A stretch of 64,000 nt of DNA from Fulvivirga ulvae (GTDB lineage Bacteria > Bacteroidota > Bacteroidia > Cytophagales > Cyclobacteriaceae): the NCBI RefSeq assembly GCF_021389975.1, contig NZ_CP089981.1, positions 2,133,501-2,197,500 of the forward strand, in the 5' to 3' direction. The notes below the pieces were generated by a model that searched no databases, was not told the origin of the DNA, and was given only the letters and a program-made list of their open reading frames with translations. Shown here piece after piece: positions 1-8,061 of the stretch. The position numbers were made by a program, and so were the translations under genes. Position 1 is the first letter of the stretch. The number at the start of each line of letters is the position of its first letter.

Positions 1-703
1 TCATTACATCATCACGATAGCTTTTGCTCATCTGTACTTCGTGTTTATCCCCAAGTTTGATCATGTTGCCATCGATACCGGTAACCCGGTTGATATTAAT
101 AATGTGTTTCCTGCTCACCTTTATAAAATCAGAACTGTTGATCTGATCAGAAATAATCCTCATGTTATTCGAAAGTTTATATTCCTTTTCATCTGTCATC
201 ACTGAACTGTAAGCCCGGTCAGCCTCCAGGTAAATGATATCTTCGTAGGAGATCATTTTTGATTTTTGGTTGTCTATCCTGATGAATATGCGGTCTTTCA
301 GTTTAGAAGTTGAGGTTGTTTTTGCTGGTTTGGCAGCATTTACAAAAGCTATCTCCAATGCCCTCAGCAAGTCACCGGTTCTGAAGGGTTTGGATAGATA
401 GTTGGCCGGGAAAGTTTTCTTTGCACGGTCAACGGTTTCGCTGTCAGTATGGTCGGACAGGTATATTATGGGAATATCATGCTTTTGTCTGATCTTCTCC
501 GCCGTAGCAATCCCGTCAAGCTCACCGGCCAAATGAATGTCCATCAGGATCAGGTCCGGAAGTGTTTTGTTCACTAAGTCGATCGCATCTTCTCCGCTAA
601 CTACGGTTTCCAGTACATCAAAATCATGATCCGTCAATATGGCTTTCAGGTTTTGAGCTATTAAAAGCTGATCTTCAACGATCAATACAGAAATTTTTTC
701 CAT
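1..703 (-). CDS. LytTR-family response regulator (3' end outside window)
   Basis: The gene starts with ATG at 703 (MEKISVLIVEDQ) and stays open to the left edge, so its C-terminus is missing. Residues 1-120 form a CheY-like receiver: the acidic pair lies in VEDQ, the phospho-acceptor is D55 in LILMDIHLAG, and the conserved lysine is in YLSKPF. Residues from about 140 on form a LytTR DNA-binding domain (RIFIRIDNQK, YLEADRAYSSV, FIKVSRKHIINI). It lies 5 bp downstream of the histidine kinase at 709-2589 on the same strand, so the two form a two-component operon. The family binds promoter DNA when phosphorylated. The targets cannot be read from the sequence. Confidence 0.93.
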   Translation of the reverse strand, partial: MEKISVLIVEDQLLIAQNLKAILTDHDFDVLETVVSGEDAIDLVNKTLPDLILMDIHLAGELDGIATAEKIRQKHDIPIIYLSDHTDSETVDRAKKTFPANYLSKPFRTGDLLRALEIAFVNAAKPAKTTSTSKLKDRIFIRIDNQKSKMISYEDIIYLEADRAYSSVMTDEKEYKLSNNMRIISDQINSSDFIKVSRKHIININRVTGIDGNMIKLGDKHEVQMSKSYRDDVM

Positions 704-708
704 TTGAG

Positions 709-2589
709 TTACTTTAAAGGCATTAATAAATTGAGTTTGGTTTTATTTGAGGTTTCCCATTTAATGGTTGCATTCAGTTGTCGGCTCAGTGTTTCTATAA
801 TATTCAAACCCATAGAGCTTTCAAACTTGTCTGGCTTAGAGAAGCCGGGGCCGTTATCTTCTATACGCAGGTGCAGTTGATCTTTTTCCAAATGTAAAAT
901 CACCTTTAGTTCCGGATTTTCGGTCACCGGAAAAGCATACTTGAAGGAGTTGCTGACTAGTTCGTTCACAATCAAGCCTATCGGTATCACTTTATCCACA
1001 TCCAGCTCGACGGGCTGTATATCTACCTCAATTGAATCATTTTGCAGTTGGTCGTAACCATAACTATCGGCAAGCTGGCTGATCAGGTCGCCCAGGTAAT
1101 CGTGAATGTTGACTGATCTGCTTTCTGTTTTTTTGTAAAGCTTCTGGTGAATGATAGCCATGGCATTGATGCGGTTCTCTCCACTTCTCACCGCTTCCAG
1201 CGCACCTGCATCGGTTATGGTACGCGATTGGAGACTGAATATATTAGAAAGAAGCTGCAGGTTGTTCTTGACCCGGTGATGCAGTTCCTGCATGAGGAGT
1301 TGAATTTGCTTTTTGTTGCGGCTCTCAGAACGGAACTTAGTATATATTGATAATCCTATTACGAAAACCAGGACGACCGAAATACCCAGGATGATAATCC
1401 ACAAGCGGCTTAGATCTATTTCAGCTTTTTGCAGTTCACGTTCTGTTTCCAGCATCGCTATGGATTGTTCTTTCTTCTCAGTCTCATACTTGGTTTGCAT
1501 TTCAATCAGCCGCTGGACCTTATCACTATTAAGCAGGCTATCCCTGACGACCATTAGTTCCCTGGCACATTCGAGGGATTTATCGTAGCGGCCGAGTTGT
1601 TCATAGGCAAGCATACGGAAGTTGAGATTGTCTTCCATCTCCGACAAAAATCCTCCTTCTTTTATTAAGGCTTGAGCAGAATCAAGATATAGTAGAGCTT
1701 TTTGTGGCTGGTTTTGCAAGTTATAAATATTAGCCAGATTATTATATGTGATCGCTTTGCCACTTTTATCATGTATGGATCTTAAATTTAGTGACCTTTC
1801 CAGATAATCTTTTGCCTCCGCAATTTGATCCAGATTGATCAGCACACCACCAATATTATTGAGAGTGCTGGCAACCAGAGACTTGTCATTAAGATTTTCC
1901 TTTATTTTTAACGATTGATTTAAATATGTTAAAGCACTATCATACTCCTCCAGGTTTCGATAAATGATTCCTATATTGTTTAGAGAAGAAGCTACTTCTT
2001 TTTGATTATTTAATGATTTCCGTATGGAAAGTGCTTTTCTATGGTAGGCTATGGCATTATCATAGTCTTCCTGACTTGCATAAATACTGCCAATGGTATT
2101 GTAACATGCTCCAAGTGATTGGGTATTTCCCAGAGGGTCTAATAATCTGGCGGCAATCAGTAGATTTTCCAAAGCCAGTGAATAAGAGCCCATTTGCTTG
2201 TTAACCATACCCAAATTAGTCAGAGCCGATGCTACGCTTGTGGTGTCATTTTGATTTTGATAATATTGGATTGCTGCCTTATAATGAAAAATGCTACTAT
2301 CTATTTTCCCGAGTTTGTTGTAAACTGTTCCGAGATTATTATGAGTAAAAGCCATGCCAATTTCATAGTTTTTGCCCATATAGCCTTTCATGCATTTTTG
2401 ATAATAAGAAATAGCACTGTCGTACGATCTATCTTGCTGATAGGTTTGGGCTATTTGGTAATAAAGATGCTCATGATTTGAAGAAGTTGTATCCAGAGTT
2501 TTCTTCAAAGTAATGATTGGAATGTTTTCAGGAACCTGAGCTTTGAGCGCAGGTGAAATCAACAAAGCCAGAATTAGACAACGCAACAT
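709..2589 (-). CDS. TPR-containing sensor histidine kinase (HisKA_2 type)
   Basis: I chose the ATG at 2589 because it gives a clean signal peptide (MLRCLILALLISPALKAQ); an in-frame ATG at 2643 would add 18 hydrophilic residues before it. The periplasmic part contains about seven tetratricopeptide repeats (ALTNLGMVNKQMGSYSLALE, NNIGIIYRNLEEYDSALTYL). A coiled segment follows, then one transmembrane helix (LWIIILGISVVLVFVIGLSI). The cytoplasmic kinase has the HisKA_2 H-box ELHHRVKNNLQLLSN and an HATPase with N box (VNELVSNSFKYAF) and G box (IEDNGPGFSK). TPR-HisKA_2 kinases are typical of Bacteroidota. The adjacent LytTR regulator is the likely partner. The signal is unknown. Confidence 0.92.
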   Translation of the reverse strand: MLRCLILALLISPALKAQVPENIPIITLKKTLDTTSSNHEHLYYQIAQTYQQDRSYDSAISYYQKCMKGYMGKNYEIGMAFTHNNLGTVYNKLGKIDSSIFHYKAAIQYYQNQNDTTSVASALTNLGMVNKQMGSYSLALENLLIAARLLDPLGNTQSLGACYNTIGSIYASQEDYDNAIAYHRKALSIRKSLNNQKEVASSLNNIGIIYRNLEEYDSALTYLNQSLKIKENLNDKSLVASTLNNIGGVLINLDQIAEAKDYLERSLNLRSIHDKSGKAITYNNLANIYNLQNQPQKALLYLDSAQALIKEGGFLSEMEDNLNFRMLAYEQLGRYDKSLECARELMVVRDSLLNSDKVQRLIEMQTKYETEKKEQSIAMLETERELQKAEIDLSRLWIIILGISVVLVFVIGLSIYTKFRSESRNKKQIQLLMQELHHRVKNNLQLLSNIFSLQSRTITDAGALEAVRSGENRINAMAIIHQKLYKKTESRSVNIHDYLGDLISQLADSYGYDQLQNDSIEVDIQPVELDVDKVIPIGLIVNELVSNSFKYAFPVTENPELKVILHLEKDQLHLRIEDNGPGFSKPDKFESSMGLNIIETLSRQLNATIKWETSNKTKLNLLMPLK

Positions 2590-2682
2590 TATTTCATTCG
2601 TTCTATGTTTTTGAAATTGTAGATCAATATAGAAAAAAACCATCCCTATTGGAATGGTTTTTTCATTTGTTTGAACACCAAA

Positions 2683-2871
2683 TTAAATATTTAGTGTATC
2701 GCTAATTGTTGAATTTTGCGAAGGAGGTGGTGGTGGCGGAGGAAGAACGATAGGATCATCGTCTTCATCATCTCCACCGCCTCCCAAGGGCCGTACAACA
2801 TCCTCATTACACGCAAAGGCGAAAGCGCCAAAAATCAAAGTAAGTATTGAAAAAAATTTTATCCGTTTCAT
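2683..2871 (-). CDS. tiny low-complexity lipoprotein
   Basis: This 62-residue protein has a lipoprotein signal peptide with lipobox-like FAFAC, making Cys21 the probable lipidation site. The mature part is almost entirely low complexity: a glycine run, an acidic DDEDDD stretch, then seven consecutive prolines, ending in SQNSTISDTLNI. Such Gly/Asp/Pro stretches resemble the flexible tether after the lipobox of Bacteroidota surface lipoproteins, but no folded domain follows. It sits 93 bp upstream of the kinase start on the same strand and may share its transcript. It could be a genuine small lipoprotein or the stub of a larger gene that lost its body. Confidence 0.6.
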   Translation of the reverse strand: MKRIKFFSILTLIFGAFAFACNEDVVRPLGGGGDDEDDDPIVLPPPPPPPSQNSTISDTLNI

Positions 2872-3237
2872 AACAGTAAATTTTTGTAGTTAGAAATGGG
2901 CTGAGGCAGAATTGGATAGGCAACACGATTCCTGTTCTTGAAATCAATCGGATTTCAAGTATTTGAAAGTCAAAATGTTATCTACTTACGCTGGCCTCAG
3001 CCATTAAGTGTGAGAGGAGTCTCTCCGTATGGGTGAATGCAGTATGACTCTCACGGTCCAGACTTTATTCATCCATTTGGTTCGACTAGTGAAGCACCTT
3101 CTCGAGTGATGCTTCGGAGTGATTGATCAATCAACTATACAAAGGTTACGATTGTGAGGACGGTTTCTTAACCTTACTTTTTCCGCAGTTCTTTTTTTTC
3201 TACTTTAACTACACGTTTTATCACCGAAGCCCCCATT
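2872..3237. other. divergent intergenic region, 366 bp
   Basis: This stretch separates a minus-strand lipoprotein gene from a plus-strand gene, so it should carry promoters for both. I see no convincing TAnnTTTG element and no RNA gene. The only structure noticed is a short dyad, GAAGCA...TGCTTC, around 3093-3117, which has no T-tract and is weak. Confidence 0.4.
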
Positions 3238-4005
3238 ATGAATATTGAAGTGCCAATTCAAGAGCTTGATCTGATGTTTAAGCATCTAACTGATCATTTT
3301 AATGTAGATCTCGAAAAAGCAGGATTCTTAACTATAGCTGACGCAATCGAGAATGTTGATTATCGATATTTAAGTGAAAAGCTTTACGGACAAATGACTG
3401 AGGCGAGAAAAAAGGGGATTCCTGAAATTAATCTACGTCTGGAAAAATTAAATGCTATAGTAGAGCACTTGGGTTTTAAGAGTTTTATGGATTTTCAGAA
3501 CTACATAAAAATCAACCCACAGCTTATGCAGTATGTTGGGCATTATTACTCTTTGATTCGAAAAAATTCAAAAGACTCCGAGATACTTCAGTCACCAGTA
3601 AAAATTGAAAGAGAAGAACATCTGGTCAGATTGACGTTAAAAGGAAAAGATCGCCGTTATACAGGAAATTTAGAAATTCAAGATGGGTGCATGACATGCC
3701 TTATGAGATCAGAAGAGCGAGATAAATCTTTTTACCATGTTTACAGAATCGGTAAAATAAAAAATCCCCGTATAATGCTGGGGATCTTTGCAGGAGCATC
3801 CTCTTTTGATGAACCAATCGGAGGAAGGTGCATTTTGCTAAAACAGGACAACGATTTTCATAAACTTATAAACGAAAAACTAAGAATTGAAGAATTGGAC
3901 AATCATGTTGATCAAGATTACAAACAGCTCCGACAATATTTTGAAAAGTATGAAGAAAATAATTTAAGCCTCGGCAATCTCAACGACTATGGATTGAATA
4001 TTTAG
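3238..4005 (+). CDS. hypothetical protein, 255 aa
   Basis: I do not recognise this soluble protein. There is no signal peptide or membrane helix. The first 95 residues look alpha-helical and include a segment reading RLEKLNAIVEHLGFKSFMDF; short 'LGF..fmdF' helices of this sort recur near the N-termini of uncharacterised Bacteroidota proteins. Residues 115-200 look beta-rich (LVRLTLKGKDRRYTGNLEIQ, FYHVYRIGKI, IMLGIFAGAS), resembling a small ligand-binding barrel. The C-terminus is charged and helical. It is monocistronic and converges on the acyl-CoA synthetase with a 9 bp gap. The ATG follows a region without a Shine-Dalgarno sequence, as is usual for this phylum. Confidence 0.75.
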   Translation: MNIEVPIQELDLMFKHLTDHFNVDLEKAGFLTIADAIENVDYRYLSEKLYGQMTEARKKGIPEINLRLEKLNAIVEHLGFKSFMDFQNYIKINPQLMQYVGHYYSLIRKNSKDSEILQSPVKIEREEHLVRLTLKGKDRRYTGNLEIQDGCMTCLMRSEERDKSFYHVYRIGKIKNPRIMLGIFAGASSFDEPIGGRCILLKQDNDFHKLINEKLRIEELDNHVDQDYKQLRQYFEKYEENNLSLGNLNDYGLNI

Positions 4006-4014
4006 CCTTAGCTA

Positions 4015-5796
4015 TCACACACCCTCATATATCCTGTCAATCTCTTGCTGATAGTGCTGCTTAATAATTTTTCGTTTCAAGCTAAGCTTGGGGGTCATCT
4101 CTCCTTTTTCGATTGTCCATGGCTGCGCAAGCAGCCGGAATTTTTTTATTTTTTCATACTGGGCAAATTCCTCGTTGGCATGGTCAACTTCTTCCTGATA
4201 CTTCTGAATGATCTTTTCATTGAGGATCATTTCGGCAGGGGTAGTATAGGTGATTTGATGTCGGCGGCAGTAATCTTTCATTTTTTCAAAATTCGGGACG
4301 ATTAAGGCAGCGGGAAATTTTCTGGATTCTCCGACAACCATGGCCTGGTCTATCATTAAGGATTCTACCAGTTTGTTTTCAATAGGCTGAGGAGCTATGT
4401 ACTTCCCTCCGGAAGTTTTGAACATTTCCTTTTTCCGGTCGGTGATCTTTAAAAATTTGCCGTCAACCATCTCACCAATATCGCCGGTATGAAACCAGCC
4501 GTCGGAATTGATAACTTCTGCCGTGGCCTCGGGTTGTTTGTAATAGCCCATCATCACATTATCTCCTTTTGCGAGTACCTCGCCGTCTTCAGCTATCTTC
4601 ACCTGCACACCTTTAAGCATTGGCCCTACGCATCCTATTTTTATGGCATCCAAGCGGCTGAAGCTGATGCCCGGTGAAGTTTCCGTAAGGCCGTAGGCCT
4701 CGAGTACTTTTACCTGAGCTGCCCAAAAAATATTGGCCAGACTGGGTTGCAACGCAGCGCCGCCCGAAATGATGAATTGCACATTTCCCCCCAATGCTTC
4801 GCGCCATTTGTTGAAGATAAGTTTGTTGGCGAGCTTAAGCTGGAGATTGTACCATATTCCATGTTTTGCATCGAGCTCAAATTGTTTGGCCAGGTTCAAT
4901 GCCCAGAAAAACAAAGACTTTTTTATGCCCTGCAGTTCATATCCTTTGCTCACGATTTTCTCGTAGACTTTTTCCAGTAGTCTGGGAACTGTGGCGAAGA
5001 AATGAGGCTGTACTTCCTTTAAGTTCTCGCCTAGCGTGTCCATGCTTTCAGCGTAGTATATAGATACACCCATTTGCATGTAAGTATACAGTGCAGTTCT
5101 TTCAAAAATATGACTCAAAGGTAAGAAGCTAATGGTACGATGCTCCGGGCCACCTACGGCAAATGCATCGCAAACAGAATTAGCATTGGATAATATATTC
5201 TTATGGGAAAGCATAACACCTTTAGGATTACCTGTGGTACCTGATGTATAAATGATAGTGGCTAGGTCTTCGTATGCTATGGTATCCCTTAAGCTCTTAA
5301 TTTCCTCAAGTGACTGCTCAGTAGCAGGTTTAAGTATTTTCTTCCAGTAATCGGCCGCGTTGATTTCATCGAAACAATAAACCGTCGGGTTATGATCAAG
5401 CGACTTTTTGGCTTCGTTTATTTTGGCTGTTACTTCCGCATCACCGGCAAACACAAGTTTAACTCCTGCATCGCGCATTATAAATGCATAGTCATCTGCA
5501 GTTGAATTGGGATACATCGGAACGTTTATGGCTCCTATTTGCAATATGGCGTAATCGGCAAAAACCCACTCCGGTCTGTTAAATGAAGCAATTGCAACTT
5601 TATCACCCTTGTTTATACCCAGCTCAAGTAAACCTGTACTGAGCTGGTTTACAATTTCAGCAACTTCTGAGGTAGAATACTTTATCCAACTGCCATTAAC
5701 TTTATTTGATAGAGCATCCTGTTTGGGCCTATCGGCTAGTTGAAAGTCAAGTACATCAAATATTCGGGTTATTTCCATAGGGCTAGGTTTTTGCAA
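4015..5796 (-). CDS. long-chain fatty-acid-CoA ligase (AMP-forming)
   Basis: At 593 residues this is a full-length ANL-superfamily acyl-CoA synthetase. It activates a fatty acid to acyl-AMP and then to acyl-CoA at the cytoplasmic face of the membrane. The P-loop-like AMP motif is IIYTSGTTGNPKGVMLSHK, the A5 motif is EAYGLTETSPG, and the hinge/A8 region reads GWFHTGDIGE followed by KITDRKKEMFKTSGGKYI. The last motif and the long C-terminal insertion are characteristic of bacterial long-chain (FadD15-like) enzymes. A second ATG six codons in (MEITRIF) is an alternative start. It follows the TPR protein gene by 35 bp on the same strand, so co-transcription is possible. Confidence 0.93.
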   Translation of the reverse strand: MQKPSPMEITRIFDVLDFQLADRPKQDALSNKVNGSWIKYSTSEVAEIVNQLSTGLLELGINKGDKVAIASFNRPEWVFADYAILQIGAINVPMYPNSTADDYAFIMRDAGVKLVFAGDAEVTAKINEAKKSLDHNPTVYCFDEINAADYWKKILKPATEQSLEEIKSLRDTIAYEDLATIIYTSGTTGNPKGVMLSHKNILSNANSVCDAFAVGGPEHRTISFLPLSHIFERTALYTYMQMGVSIYYAESMDTLGENLKEVQPHFFATVPRLLEKVYEKIVSKGYELQGIKKSLFFWALNLAKQFELDAKHGIWYNLQLKLANKLIFNKWREALGGNVQFIISGGAALQPSLANIFWAAQVKVLEAYGLTETSPGISFSRLDAIKIGCVGPMLKGVQVKIAEDGEVLAKGDNVMMGYYKQPEATAEVINSDGWFHTGDIGEMVDGKFLKITDRKKEMFKTSGGKYIAPQPIENKLVESLMIDQAMVVGESRKFPAALIVPNFEKMKDYCRRHQITYTTPAEMILNEKIIQKYQEEVDHANEEFAQYEKIKKFRLLAQPWTIEKGEMTPKLSLKRKIIKQHYQQEIDRIYEGV

Positions 5797-5831
5797 AACT
5801 GGCGTTTAAATTAACTAAATCTTATCATTTA

Positions 5832-7670
5832 TTATAATTCGCTGTTTTGCAATTTGCCCTCAAGGCTATTGTAATCACCTCTAAGTTGTCTGAAACGCTT
5901 TCTTGCTTCTGCTACATATACACTTCCTGGATACTTAGTTAAGAATGTTCTGTATATTTCCATGGCTCTTTCCGGATCATTGAGCTGCCTGTCATAAATA
6001 GAACCTATGGTAAAGTAAGCATCATCACTAAGTATGTCATCATCATATTTATCTACAATTTCTTGTAGCAGTGATATCGAGAGCTCAAAATGGCCAAGTT
6101 TTTTCTGTATATCTGCTTCTTTCCATAGGAGCTCATCTGACAAACTATGGCCTTCATATTCCTCACGCATAGCCTCAATGGCGCGAAGCGCCGGCGCTAT
6201 TTTATTTTGGAAAAGCATTAATTCTATTGCGGCAAATTTTTTCATTGCCGTTTCAGTACTATCAAAAGCTATGTTATCCTTTATCAACAAACTCAGCGCC
6301 ATGGCATCATTAGCAATCTCACGGGTTGTGGCTTGTTTTAATATATCCAGGTGCTCCTGAGCTAATTGAAATTCGCCCTTGTAGTATGATAGTTTTGCGT
6401 TTCTTAGTTTCGCCTCATATCCAAGCGGATCTTCCTTATGTGATTTTTCTACCTGAGAATAAAGCAATGTCGATTCCCAAGGTTCTTCTGTTAAAATGTA
6501 GATATCTCCTAAATCCAGCTTTGATCTTGCTTTTATATCCGGATTGGCCCTCGGAGTTTCTATTATTTCATTTAAGATGGTAATAGCTGAATCTTTTTCA
6601 TCCAAATAGAAAGCATGAAGCAAAGCTTTATTGCGCAAAGCTTCAAGAGTATTTCGTGTAATCCCAAGCTCACTTATAAAATTATTGTAATCATTAATAA
6701 GATTTCTTATTTCACGCTCATCAATTGGATAGGTATTTCTTACCCGTTTTTCGTATGATTTGATAAGATACATCTTGGCCAGCAGATAATTATAAGTACC
6801 AGGAAATTCCTTTATTATGTAAGTGAATATTTTAATTGCATTATTATAATCGTTGTTATCCAGGGCCATAAGACCAATGTTAATACTTCGGCTTCCTTCA
6901 GTTCTTAATCGCTTATCTATAGCCCTAGCCTGAATAAAGGCTCCGTAAAAATTCTTTTGCTGAAGGTTTACCCATATAAGCAGCTCGCTGTATATTTCAC
7001 TGTTCGGTTCATTTTGAATTTTGTCATAAAGTAACATTTCCAAGCTCTGAAGTTCTTCAGGTTTGGCGAGCAGACTTTGCAGCGTATTTTTTACATAGTT
7101 AAGGTTTGAAGGGTTCTGGCTAACATAATTGAGATACTCCTGCACCATTAAATCTTTCTCGTTCATAATGCGGTAAATGTTAGCCATCTCCAGAGCATAC
7201 GCATATTGATTGTTGATGGCATCTCGAGCTTCCTTAAAAGTTCGGATGGCCATATTAGTAAGTTGCTTGTTAACGAAATAGTCCGCGGTTATGCGCGTAC
7301 GATAATTGTCATACTTAATTTCATCTATGATATCATCAAAATATTTTTGGGCCTGAGTCTCCTGACCAGAATTTTTTAACAGCACTCCCAGGTCAAGCTG
7401 ATAATAGAGATTGTTAGGAAATTTTTTGATGAGGCGTTTAATATATTTTTCTGCCTCATTGTATTCTGTCATTTCCAGTAGCAGGAAAAAATAATTGTTG
7501 TGGATAAGTGGGATATTATCCGGATCTCGAGTTAGATCATCATAAAGCTTTTTTGCTTTTTCATATTCTCCCTGAGAGTAATATTCGTTGGCCAGCCTGA
7601 CTTCCTGTGATTGAGCACTGGCTGTTAAGGAAATAATAATGAGTAAGCCTAAGATCAAAAAATTTTTCAT
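5832..7670 (-). CDS. exported tetratricopeptide-repeat protein
   Basis: The start at 7670 yields the signal peptide MKNFLILGLLIIISLTASAQ; an upstream in-frame ATG at 7697 only adds residues before it. The mature protein of about 590 residues consists of TPR/Sel1-like helical pairs throughout (LANEYYSQGEYEKAKKLYDD, LDLGVLLKNSGQETQAQKYF, LWKEADIQKKLGHFELSISL, YFTIGSIYDRQLNDPERAME). TPR arrays are protein-interaction scaffolds. Nothing here suggests catalysis. The location is probably periplasmic or outer-membrane associated. Its promoter would have to lie inside the adjacent origin-like region, so its expression could be tied to origin activity. Confidence 0.88.
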   Translation of the reverse strand: MKNFLILGLLIIISLTASAQSQEVRLANEYYSQGEYEKAKKLYDDLTRDPDNIPLIHNNYFFLLLEMTEYNEAEKYIKRLIKKFPNNLYYQLDLGVLLKNSGQETQAQKYFDDIIDEIKYDNYRTRITADYFVNKQLTNMAIRTFKEARDAINNQYAYALEMANIYRIMNEKDLMVQEYLNYVSQNPSNLNYVKNTLQSLLAKPEELQSLEMLLYDKIQNEPNSEIYSELLIWVNLQQKNFYGAFIQARAIDKRLRTEGSRSINIGLMALDNNDYNNAIKIFTYIIKEFPGTYNYLLAKMYLIKSYEKRVRNTYPIDEREIRNLINDYNNFISELGITRNTLEALRNKALLHAFYLDEKDSAITILNEIIETPRANPDIKARSKLDLGDIYILTEEPWESTLLYSQVEKSHKEDPLGYEAKLRNAKLSYYKGEFQLAQEHLDILKQATTREIANDAMALSLLIKDNIAFDSTETAMKKFAAIELMLFQNKIAPALRAIEAMREEYEGHSLSDELLWKEADIQKKLGHFELSISLLQEIVDKYDDDILSDDAYFTIGSIYDRQLNDPERAMEIYRTFLTKYPGSVYVAEARKRFRQLRGDYNSLEGKLQNSEL

Positions 7671-7697
7671 AGATCCATTTATTAACAATTCACACAC

Positions 7698-8061
7698 ACC
7701 TATATTATATATACTATTATATATTTAAAATTATTATTATATACTATCATGTGGATACGTGGATAAATACTTAATTTATATCTTGTTTTTTAAAGTTGTG
7801 GATGTTTTGATCATTATCTATATGTTATCCACAACTGTTTAACCTTGTAACTTACTGAAAATATGAAAGTTATAAGTTATTCACATCGAATGTCTTCAAA
7901 TGTGGATAGTTTAAGGTCGCGGTATAAGTCTGTGGATTTTCCAATTAACAAGTTGAGTTTGTTTTATTAATCAACACCTGATTCTGATTTTGAGGCTGAT
8001 ATTTAAGTTAAGAACATGTTATGTTTAGATTTCCACAGCATTAATCCACAGTTATCCACAC
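7698..8061. other. oriC: putative chromosomal replication origin (oriC)
   Basis: A gene-free stretch. An almost GC-free tract runs from about 7700 to 7748 and could serve as the unwinding element. Exact matches to the DnaA-box consensus TTWTNCACA occur at 7825-7833 (TTATCCACA, +), 7877-7885 (TTATTCACA, +) and 8052-8060 (TTATCCACA, +). One-mismatch forms lie at 7750-7758 (-), 7758-7766 (-), 7901-7909 (-), 8029-8037 (+) and 8042-8050 (+), and weaker ones at 7797-7805 (-) and 7931-7939 (-). Near-head-to-tail boxes beside an AT-only tract are the standard architecture of bacterial origins. The nearby mnmG and parS sites support this. dnaA itself is not in the window. Confidence 0.78.

Noticed and set aside
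3085..3125. Terminator-like dyad in the 2872-3237 gap
   Set aside because: The stem is only six base pairs, has no T-tract, and lies between divergent genes where no transcript should end.
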